A stretch of 64,000 bases of DNA from Ligula intestinalis (taxonomy: Eukaryota > Platyhelminthes > Cestoda > Diphyllobothriidea > Diphyllobothriidae): assembly GCA_036362985.1 (NCBI GenBank), contig JAYGXS010000003.1:79942447-80006446 (forward strand), given 5' to 3'. The position numbers were made by a program, and so were the translations under genes. Positions within the stretch are counted from its first letter, which is position 1, and each line of letters starts with the position of its first letter. A model generated the notes under the pieces. It saw only the letters and a program-made list of their open reading frames with translations. It ran no database searches and was not told the DNA's origin. This document shows, piece by piece, positions 46,601-58,600 of this stretch.

Positions 46601-49600
46601 TGCAATGGCGAGTGAACTGTCGACTATATGAACATGCACGTCTCAGTTATGCTGGAAAGCATGCCTACTCACCCCACTTGGAGTTGGAGTTGCACACAGG
46701 CCAGAAGCAACTATCAGGCGCCGGGTCATGAGACCGAAAGACCCACTGCCACGGCAGGAAATGGCTGGAGTCGTTTACCGGATCTGGGCAAAGCAACTAC
46801 GTTGGAGAAACCGGAAGATTACTCCGGACGCGAATGGCTGAGCATGCAGCGGCGGTGAGGAGGAAAGAAGCCAACTCCCAGGTTGCAGCACAGTCGACGG
46901 GACCCGGCCATATTTTCAAGTTTGACGAGGCTGAAATCCTCGCAAAAGGTGACAGCTGTGTGAGCCGCGAGCTGCTGGAGTCATGGTTCTCAGGCCCCCA
47001 GTCCATCAACAAGCGCAACGATTTGGCGTTCTCACACGGTGTACTGAGAAATTTCCTGAGCAAGAGAATCAGTCACATGGGAAGGGCCGGGCGCAGCAAC
47101 AACTCTGACAATAGCGGAGATAATTGTCACGTGATTATCAGGCTCGCATCCGACGCTGATAGGGTAATTGTGCCAATTAGTGAGTCGAACGCGAAGTGTC
47201 AAGCCAATATCGCATCAATTAAGACCCAAGTGGTGGCTACAGAAGTGAATAATCATCACACCCGCGTGGATGAGCACTATAACTATAAATACCGTGCAAC
47301 CTGTGCATTTTTCAACCCTATCTGCGTATGACCATGACTATTCTCCACTTTTGGCATGTCATTTATATTATCCTGGTATGTAAAATAGGATGAGGCCTTG
47401 CGTGGCACGCCCAAAAGTGTCCTTCAGGTTGTCTATCGCCTTTCTTATCCTATACAACTTCGACTGACTTGGACAAGCCAGATGTGCACCGGCGCGATAG
47501 GAAGGCATGCGACCGACGTCAGTATCCATTTTCACGCCAAATCAACCCTCTCCTCATTCACTAAACCTAATACTCTTGAACCTCTCACGACTCATGACTT
47601 CAGCTTGGCCAGTCTAAAATCTAACCATGGTCCCAAACTCCAGCTTCTAATCTTAAGCGCCCTCCCTAGCCTTTATCCTAGCCCCAATAATAACCCTAAC
47701 CCACAAGCTCGGCCCTGAGAAGGATTGGATGTGGAGCGATCGAATGAGAAGGGACTGAAATGTAGTCCACTCAAATGATATAAGTAAGTATTTAATGAAA
47801 ATAAAGACTAGATGGGGCCACATTCCCTATCGTCACGGCCTGGAGATCATCTTTAAGAATGTGAAGTAGTTTGGGCACAAGAATATGGACCATCGTATAA
47901 CTTGAACCCCAATCATATGCCCCCGGAATTTAATGCAAGTAAATTCCGGGGGCATAGGATTGGGGTTCAAGTTAAAGCATGGGAATAAGTGTTCGCATCC
48001 CAGGTACGTGTGTAGATGGAGAAGTAGAAGGCGTGGCGATCACCGGAATCATACTTTTTACTTGTCTTAGCTTTCGGGCTCCTTCTAAAGGGTAATCGCA
48101 CACGCTGGCAACAAAACAGGCCGTGAATTGATTGAAGCCTGGGCCTCGGATGAGAACTCGGTTAATCGATTTATTGATCTGTCGCCGGCGTACATCGCGC
48201 TGCGCAAGCATCTCCGGAATGATGGCACTATCGGTTGACTGTTCCCTCTCCCCCCTCCCTCCCTCCCGCCCCCTTCCCCCTCCCCTCAACGGTTGATTGG
48301 TCCCTGCATCCTATAACAGTTGCTTGTCTTTCGTGTACGCCTTTTATCCCTGACGGAAGACTCTAGAAGGAGCCCGAAAGCTTAGACAAGTAAAAAGTAT
48401 GATTTTGGTGATCGCCACGCCTTCTACTTCTCTATCTCTCCTCTTTCTAACTTTATTTAAATGTGGGAATAAGTACCTGGAATCTGGCGCTGGTCACCTT
48501 TAGTACACAGTGTCCATATTATCATTCCCGACTGGCAGTTATGTTGCTAGGCCGCTTACTTATTACTTTAACTAACATCGGCAAATGCGGAATCGGTGCA
48601 AGCTCAACCATACTTAGATACAGTAGCTTCTCGTCAAAAGACTCTGCTACTTACCATACCTTTCTGTCCTAAACAATACCAAACCGGCATACTCTGCATC
48701 GCTGCAGAAGCTGCTTTAAAGTGTCCTTTTAATTCACCTCTCTCTCTCTCTTGAACAGTTTTCGGAAGCCAAGAGCTCTCCACAGCCATCTGAAGAAAAG
48801 CCCGCCACTTCGACCACAGAGAACAGCGACTCTTCACCCGTTCTGGCCTTTCGTCTGCTGCCCAACGATCGCTTCACCTGGAATTTCGGTCTTCTGCCAC
48901 CGCGACTGCGTTCCACCAGCAACTGGTTTGTCCGTCTGGTGCATGGTTTTTTGAAGCAGACCGTCTTCGCCTCCTGTGGCATGCCAATCACGGTAACCCT
49001 GCTCGCCCGCAGGTCCCGTCTCTTCGCCGGTACCCGCTTCCTGAAACGCGGCGTCAATCTCACCGGAGACGTGGCCAATGAGGTAAAGTGCTTGACACAG
49101 TAAATATTGAAGAAGGAGAAGAAGAAACGATCATCGGAACAAGAGGTTTATTGTCCTGACGTTTCAGATTCCGTCGGAAATCCTTAATCATAGGTAATAG
49201 TCGAACAGTCTGAGACATGCGCAGATAAGGATGATACATGCACAGATTGCATGGTATTTATAGTTCGTAGCGGTCACCCGCATGCGTACTATGATTGTCA
49301 GTTTCTTTAGCCACTGGTTGAGGTCTTAATTGGTGCGGTGCTCACTCATTAAGTACCACAGCATTCTTGTCCGCGTCGGATGCGGGTTTGATAATTGCGC
49401 GAAAATTATGCCCGCTGTCGTCAGATTTGTTGCTGCGCCCAGTCCTTCCCACGTGACTGATTCTCTCGCTCAGGAAATATCTCATTACATCGTATGGGAA
49501 CGCCAAATCGTTGCGCTTGTTGATGGACTGGGGCCTGAGAACCATGACTCGAGCAGATCGCGGCTCATGTGGTTGTCACCTCTTGCAAGGATTCCCGACG

Positions 49601-52600
49601 GAATCCGAAACGTCAGGCAATAAACCTCGTGTTCCAGTGGTCGCTTCTTCTTCTTCCGAACTGCTTCCTGGAACTCGCATATTCAAGTCTACTGTAAATA
49701 CGACTGTAGGGCGCTTAGCGCTCTGGATTTGTCACATTTTCGTGCCGTATTGCCTTAAAGCCCAAGCTGGAGCCCTCGCATGCAGCCGAAAAAGTCAAGG
49801 CAGGCCGGAATGGCGAGTTCTGGCTTACTAGCCGTCATTTGTCAGAACTACCCAATCCTAGGAGTAGCAATTCCCGAGATTCGAACCCGGAACCTTCGGT
49901 TATCGAGTGTAACAGTACCATTGCGCCAAGGGCTCGTTTCTGGAATGAAACACGAATTGCTGGTGACGGCTTACAAGCCAAGAATGCCTAATCTTGTCTT
50001 CCTTGCCTTTATCCGCTCCAACTCTACATGAAATGTGCCTGTACTCTGTAGTTTCTTATATTTGATACAGTTGTCAACCTCACCGGAGACGTGGCCAATG
50101 AGGTACAGTGCTTGTGTTACCTGACACAATAAATATGATTGTAGGGCGCTTAGCGCTCTGGTTTTGACACATTCGTGCCGTATTGCCTAAGAGCTGAAGC
50201 TAGAGCCCTTGCAAGCAGTCGCGTAGCGACTTTTTGAATATGTTGCAGTGGAACCGATCAAGTCAAGGCAGACTGAAATGGCCACTTCTGGCTTATTAGC
50301 TGTCATCTGTCAGAAATATATAATCCTCCGGGAGGCAATTCCCAAGCTTCAAAACCGCAACCTTTGGAAATTGAGTGTAACACTCTACCAACATATCATG
50401 GATTTTCTCCTGGAATTGTGTATTACTTGCTGATGACGGCTATTGAGCCAGAAACGGCCATTCCGGTCTTCTTTGTCTTTGTCGATTCCAACTCTGCATG
50501 AAATGTGCCTGTACTTTGTATTTACTTATATTTGATACGGCTGTGATCATGCCTTATCCACCCGGTCTCGACAATGTCACAGATTGCACGTCTTCATGCG
50601 TAATGATTAGCGGCAGCGGATCTGGAAAGCTCAACCGAATACCGAAAGTCCACAAACCACTAATTTGCCTTGACGTGCTGTGTCCGCGAAATATGCCTCG
50701 ATCGACCGACGAATTACTAGTCTATCTTAAACCAGTTCTTATGCATCTAACAAAACGGCAGACTTCTACTTAATGACATCTGAGTAGATAAAACTACAAA
50801 CTAAAGATTAAAGTACTATTTTCTGTACTAAAATGGCTTTTAAAACGCGAAAATGTGAAAAACTCAAAGCTTCATGAAACATCAGCGGACTCGTCTTGTA
50901 GAAAAATAAATGTTTGCACATGCGAATAACTGACAAAATAAAGCAGAACGGCAACATTACCGTTTGTAAACACAATATTTCATTGCAATATTTTCATTAA
51001 ATATCCCTTCGGAATAATTGTTGTATGAATTTTGGCACGTAGTCAAGTGCCTGCTCGCCCGTCGGCACCCGCTTCCTAAAACGGGAGGTACAGTGTGTGT
51101 GGTTACCTAAAACATGAAATGCGCTTGTACTTTGCACTTAATGGGAATTAATGGAGCTGTGATCATACTCATGATGTTACGGATTGTACCTCCATACGTG
51201 TGATGATTAACGACAGTTAATCTGGAAAGCTTAACTCATTCTATTTTCTGGCTACGGAGCCCTGATACCGAAGATCCAAGAACCGCTTCCCTGTCTTGAC
51301 TAACTGTTTAACTGAAATATGTCCCGGTTAGCAACGAATTAATAGTCAATCTTAAAGTAGTGCGAACGCATTCGCCAAGATAGCAGTCTTCTACTGAATG
51401 ACATAAAAGTAGATGAAAACAAACAATAAGGATAAAAATACTTTTTCGTAGACAGTCAACTTCAGTTAATGAGTTTAAATCCGTTCTGGCAATGAGCTCG
51501 TTATGTGAAAACCTCGTCCCGCGAAACTTAGCCAAACAAACTGCATAAGTTCACTGATTGGCTGCAGGCAACCAAGTACCCACGTCCTAGGAGTCGGACT
51601 AAGTGGCGGACACACACACACACGCACCGACAACTCGTTAACTGAGCGGAAGCTTGTCATTTGAAACGCATTTTCTGCTAGTGTTTTGCTCGTTACCCGA
51701 AATGCTCATAGACGGGACTGCTTGTCATCCGAAGCTCCACAGTATAAGAAGATGAACAGTTTTCTTAAGAAAAGCGAAAATTTCACTTAACTGAGTCATG
51801 TTTTAGCCGAACATAATGATTGCCCATGCGGATACCTGACTTAATAAAGCGATATATACATATTAACGTATCGTTTTCATCATCCCAGAAAGAAGAAGAA
51901 GAAGAAGGGCCGAGTTATATTGAGATTGACGTTTCAGACACTCGCTTATTTCCATTGCCAGAGTAACGTGGTGGTTTTTCCTGTTTGCCGGGACCGTTTC
52001 AGCCTCGCTGCATGCCTGTTACTAAATCCGTGTTCAACACACGAACTTTAACCTGCTTGTTCGCTGCTGACTGTCTGTGAGATTGACCGCTGGGGGGCTC
52101 GTGGGACCTTTGTCCTCTTTGCAGCTGTCGCAATTGTTGGTAAGTTAGCGTGCTTGCTGGCCTGTCCCTCGTCCACCGACGCACTAATCACTTGTTGCTG
52201 CCCCCATGAGTTCATGTCAACCTCGTGTGCGCGGTAGCGGTGAGGTAGCGTTTCATGTTTGTCACGTGGTTTCCGGCATTTTAAGTTTAATTAGATACGC
52301 TCCGCGAATCAGTGTCATAAGCAGTCGAGCACACGTTCGGGTACTGCGGCGGTGAAGAAGAGACGAGCATTGGAATAGGAGCTTTTATAGTCCGTCGTAT
52401 CCGCCTCACTCGCTCGAATCCATCGTCAAAGATAGTTGCAAAAGCGACTACTGGGGCTCAAAGTGCACAATATTTATAGGGGAAAATTGAATTTGTTGAA
52501 CCCAGTAATTCTTTGTAAAATGTTATTACTTCGTTTTTGTCTTGCTTGAGACGGGGTTACTTAAAGCAAAGCGAATTTTACTGATAGAGACTTCACAAGA

Positions 52601-55600
52601 ATAACTGCTTTTTAGAAAGTCGCCTGTTGAAAGGTCGCTCGATGGTCATTAAAATTGATGGATGTAAGCATACTATATGATGCACATTATGGGAATATTC
52701 TTTTGTCATATTTATGTTTCAGCGCAGCCACAGTGACCTTGAAACGTCGGCGGATACTTTTGCGGTTTTCAGGTCCTCCGATCGCCGGCCCAGTCGTTTG
52801 GGTTCGGTTCTGTACATTTATCAATATCTTTTAATGTGTCTGGAAACCTTTTTCCTACAGTAAATTGCATACATATATATATATATATATATGATGAAAC
52901 GTGAAGAGCAAAATATGACGGGGTGATTAAACATACATTTGAGGTTGTTTATTTTGCTCATTGAGTTGACTTGAAATGCAAAGTGCTGTGTACTAGAAAT
53001 GACTTTAGTTCAGGTCAGTATACTGGAAGCAAAAATTGGCGGAAGGGTGACGAAATGCAAGGTTTCTTGATATCCAATAAATTTCCTACGTTACTAAACG
53101 CCGCGGAAAAAATTTCTTGTTCTTTCGTGTTGTACTATAAAAGAACATAAATAAAAATGGAAACATTTTTATTATATATTTTCCCTATCAACCCGAATAG
53201 TATATTTACTTAATTTCCATGTGAAGGCCTGACGAGAATTTCTCGAAAGCAAACGTATGTTCGCCAATTTATCTTATAAAATTTCAATAAGAATTTTCGA
53301 AAAATTAATAACGTATGTTCAGAGAACAGACAATTTTGTTTTGCCTTCATTAAATTGAGGTTCGTGCAATTATGAGATAAGTTGAAAAATTCTGTTTTGA
53401 AAATATACGAAGTTTTGTGCCATAAAATTGAGTAATAAACCTATAAGCCTGTTATTTGGTGTTGCTTACTTACTTGTACTTGTTACGGCTGTGATCATGC
53501 CTGATCTAGCCGGCCTCAATGATGTCATGAACGGTACCTCTCCATGCGTGGCGATTGGTGGCAGCGGATCTCGAAAGCTCCACCCAGTCCCTTCTCCAAC
53601 GACGGAGGCCGAAGATAGAAGATCCAAAAACTGCTTCCATGTCTTGACGGACGGTGTCTAGCGAAGTCTTCAGTTGCCCTCCTCTTCGACGTTTCCAGGT
53701 GGGCTGCGGTGCCGGGTCGAGAGCAGCATAGCAAAGCTCGTGGGGTGGACGACGGAGAACGTGTACAAACCACCTCAGTCGCCTTTCTTGAATGGCCTGA
53801 GATATCCTCGCGATACGATCGCAGCGGATGCGGCCTGTCTCATTTGAGACGAAGTTGCTATACTTAACTCGCAGGATCGTCCTCAGGCACTGGTGGTCAA
53901 AGACTTCCAGTCTTCGCTCATCTTCAGCGCGCACAGCCCAGCATTCACATCCATAGAGGAGGACTGACCGGATGGATGCACGGTATGCACGAATCTTCGT
54001 GGCGATAGAGATGTCACGTCGGATTCATAGGCGCTTTCGAAGAATTGAGAAAACCCAGCGATCAGCATCGATACGGGAGATAATGTCGTCCTTGCTCTGC
54101 CCATTCGGTAGCAGCCTCGCCCCGAGGTATTTAAAGCTGTCTACTTCTTCAAGTTGATGGCCATTAATCCCCAAGGGTGCCTTTTCTTGGTCAGGGATGC
54201 AGCTCGAGAACAACTTCGTTTTTCCAGAATTTATGGACATGCCTACCGACATAGCGATCTCATTTAACCGCGACACTACTGACTGTAGACCATCAAAGTT
54301 TGAGGCTAACAGCGCAATATCATCGGCGTAGTCAAGATCAGTTAGCCGGCGTCCGGGTGCAAGTTCAACATCGTCCTCTTCATGTAGGGCTTTGCCGAGA
54401 ATCCAGTCAATGACATAGTTAAAGAGAATGGGCGAAAGGATGCAGCCCTGTCGGACACCAGACCGGATATCGAACGCCTGAGAGAGATTGTTGTGGACCA
54501 GGACTCGTGCGGTGGTAGACCGATAGTATGCCTTAATCGTCGCAATGAGTTTGCTCGGCACTCCATCCAGTTCCATTATTCGCCACAGGGACTCACGATG
54601 GATGGAATCGAATGCGGTGGCAAAGTCGACGAAGCAAACGGCCGTCGGTTGCTGGTAGCTATGGCAGAATTCTAGAGTGCGCCTCAGTGTGAATATTTGA
54701 TCCGCACATCTACGCCCAGCTCGGAATCCGGCTTGGTTGGGTAGTGTTCTGGAGTCATGTACAGATTGGAAGCGCATGAGAAGAACAACAGCGAAGATCT
54801 TTGCAGCAACCTCGATAAGACTTATGCCACGGTTGTTCTCGTTTCTTGTCTTATCTCCCTTCTTGTGAACAGATACAAGGATACATGAGCCCCAGTCATC
54901 GGGAACGGTCTCTTCTCGCCACGCCTGTACAATCAGCTCATGGAGCCGAGGAGCCAGGGTGTCGACACAGGACTTGTAGATTTCTGCAGGAATACCGTCC
55001 TCTCCGCACGCCTTGTTGTTGCGTAGCCTCTGCATTGCATCGGTAACTTCTTCTTCGGAAGGGATGTCACACGAAACTGCGTAGGCAGGAGAGGATTGAA
55101 ACTCCGCTGTGGAGGAGAGGGAGGGTGTGATGGGTTGTTCGTCAAAGTTGAGTAGGTACTCGAAGTGTTCACGCCACCGATCGATCTTGGCCGAGTTGTC
55201 GGCAATAAATCCTCCATTCACATCGCGAACAGAATCACAGTGTGTCGGGAGGCTTACCACTTACCTGGCGTATGATTTTGTACAATTTTCGGGTGTCACC
55301 AACATTAGAAGCCTGCTCCATAGAAGTCGCCGTTTCGGACTAATACTTCTGTCGGTCATCTCTAGCCGACTTTGCTGTCAGCTTTCGAAGTTGGCGGAAG
55401 GAGGCATCGTTCCGGGACCTGGCTCGAGTCGTCTCGGCCGATAGCTGCAGGGTTCTTCCGCTGATCCAGTCACTGCGGCGCCGCTGAGTGAATCCGAGAA
55501 TCTTCTCAGCTGCCCCATAGATGGATGTCTTCAGTGATGGCCACTTTCTACTGCCCTCGTTGTCAGCCTAGATCATAAGACGGGACTGGATTTCTGTGCT

Positions 55601-58600
55601 TAGAGCCTCGGTAGTGTTGGTTTGCCGGAGCTTTGCGACATCAAGGCGTCTCGCACGTGGCAGTTTGGGCACAGATGAGAGTTGAACCTTCGGGCGCGTG
55701 CGAACGAAAACGTGGTTAGACCCGTGGACGTTACCAGTTTCGGCACCTCGCATCGACCTGCTATCGTGGACCCAGCTGCGAAACCGTGAACCAACTAGAA
55801 TGTAATCGATGTGACTGGCGGTACGGCCATCGTTCGAATACCAAGTCAGTAGATGTTTGTGACGATGCTGAAAGCATGTGTTGGTAACAAACAGTCGGTT
55901 CTGTTCGGCAAGCTGCAGCATCCTCTCACCATTGTCCGTTCGAGAGCCAACCCCAAAAAGACCAAGAAGGTGGCTGTTTGTCGGGTCACCGGGCCCAGTC
56001 CGGCCATTCCAGTCCCCGGCAACAATTAGCAGATCTCGGCGAGGGCGTCGTTTGGCTAGCTCCTGCAGCTGCGATTAGAAAATATCTTTCTCTTGCAGTT
56101 CAGCCGCCGACGTAGGTGCATACACAGATACGACCGAGATGTTCGTAAAATAGCCTTTTAGTCGAACATAGGCCATTCGGTCGTTGACTAGTTCCCATGC
56201 TAGTAGTGCACGGTTAGCTTCTTCCGAGAGGGCAATAGCCACAGCGTGCAAGCCGCTACACCGGGCTTATATCCCAGCTGCGTGGGAGTGCCAACAAGAC
56301 CACGTTAAGAGGGAGGCATTGCAGACTGACTCTCAGTCTGCCAGTCAGGTACTCTCTACAGTGCAACACATACCGGACCGACCACGCTCTCCGAGTTTCC
56401 TGTCAGTTGGCACCCCTCCAAGCCAGTCTAGTAAAGTACGCGCGCACACGCACACACATACGGCCAACAAAAGCATCTGCTCTTCCAAAAATAGCCGAGT
56501 GTTTACACTGTTCTCTTGATCGAGAAATTTAATCTTCATTGGTAGAATTAGCGTTCTTTCACGTTTAAGGCAGGCGCGCCGTTGTACTTCGGAAGACGGA
56601 TTTGTTCAAGCGATCAATCCTCGACAAGCTGAAGGTCAGCAAGCGAACCCTTGATCGTTGTGACAAGACTAGGGATGGGAAAAGAGGTAAGAAAGACGTC
56701 TCATACTGGAAGCAAGTGACTGCAAGCCGCAGGACTTAACGCGATCATTTGTGCTCAAAAGGTACAAAAATTGCGCACGTTTTATCGAATGGTACTTGTG
56801 TGCGTCCCTTTCAATACAGAAAAACAAGACCGAACGCTTGGTAGAATGAAGGAATTTCAACTGACGAATTGTGATTTAGTTTCAGATATTAAGACGGACA
56901 AAGCGGGTTCTGAAAAAAGTTAGCTAACAGGCCGTCAAGAACTTAAACCAGCTCACTGGTCCAACTGTCCTGATTGCTTAAACTGTCTATTGTAATCCTT
57001 CTCCCTCACTTCCTTTTATTTTGTCTGAGGAAGAGCACGTGTCACGAGTTCGAAAATTCACAAGTTCATCTTGGTTTTTTTCAGAGACCAGTGTGTTTAC
57101 CGTTTCCTTAGGTTCCTATCCAAATACTTGTAATCAGAGCTCCGAGTTTGTATTCGCCTTCCGCAGATTTAATATAACTTAGTCCACAATGAAGCACAGT
57201 CCGTCTTTTGCAATGTATTTTTTCCATAATGAGCGGACTAACACTTTTATGACCTGACGTGATTGCGCGATCGGATAGGAGCGTTCCACTTGACGTTTAA
57301 CCGGCGATCGAGTGTCCGCGAATTCGGCCGCTCTAGCGTTTTTGAGCAGTGTCGAACCTCCGCATTTTGTTTTGCAGTCGCTGCAGTCAACGTGGGCACA
57401 TAGAGTTCCAGTCATTGATTTTTTGAACGCTTGGACCAAGTATCGAGCCTTTTTTATCTAGGATTGTGGTTGGCTAGCTGATGACGGCAACCCAGCCAGA
57501 AACGCCTGTCCGGAGGTCCCTTTCAGTTTTTTTTATCTATCATTGTTTTTGAAGTCAGTTCTCCGCCATTATCTGACTCCTACTTGCCCCCAAACTAAAC
57601 GCCTTTGTCTGCATTACCTACACTTTTGTTTGCGCAGGTCGAAACCGAGCAGATTGTCACTGACCTCTCAAACTCAACTCTGGCCCGTGCGCGCGCCTCC
57701 TCCTTTACACAACTGCGTGGCTCAGTCCCCCTCTTTTGGGGCCAGGAGACGACCAAGCTGGTTGTCGGCAAACCTCCACTTGAAATCAATGTAGGTCGCC
57801 TACAGCTTTGGCGCACATTCGCCTCTGCATATTCTTCAAACCGAAGGAAAAGTTACCGAAGTATCCTTTTACTGACTCCTGAGCATGAATTGCGATAGGT
57901 GCACTATCTCATGAAACAGTAACCGGTACTTCTGAAATTTGTTTGCGCTTGAATAGAGTTCCGGCATTAATTATCATACAACACAATCCTGCACTATATT
58001 TCAGTTACGTTCAAATACACTTCTTTCTGGCTGTTCTCATTAACTGAAAACGGAGTATTTGGTACAAATTTGTAGTAGAAATTTGTTTCAGAGATTTTAA
58101 AGACCCTTGGAAAGTGTTACTACAGTTTTATAAAACATGCATTAAACAGCTTATCCTTTGTACCCAATTGATAGCAAATTACGTCTTCTTCACATTTTAC
58201 ACTCAAATAAATAGTATCTTTCGGTTAAAAAGTCTCTAATTAAGAGTTGTTTAACACTGTAAAAGGCTATTCATAAGGCATCAAATCTTTCAGTTTCCCA
58301 GTGCCGTTTTTCAGAGTAAACTGAATGGTTCACTTTCATGTCACAGATTAACGAGGCCTGCATAGCATATATTCCGTGGAGCCTCGGTTAATGAGTTTGC
58401 TCCGTTCCGGCACCGAGCTCATCGTGTGAAACACTCGTCTTGCGAAGGGTGGCCAATAACACTGCAGCACAGTCTTCCTATACACAGAAAATATACAGCT
58501 TACAGCTTTAAAACTCTGAATGCAGTTATAATAGAAGGTTTGGTTTTAATTTAGTTGACCCAATTGTGAAAAGACTCGCGGCATTCGGCGGGATTCGAAA

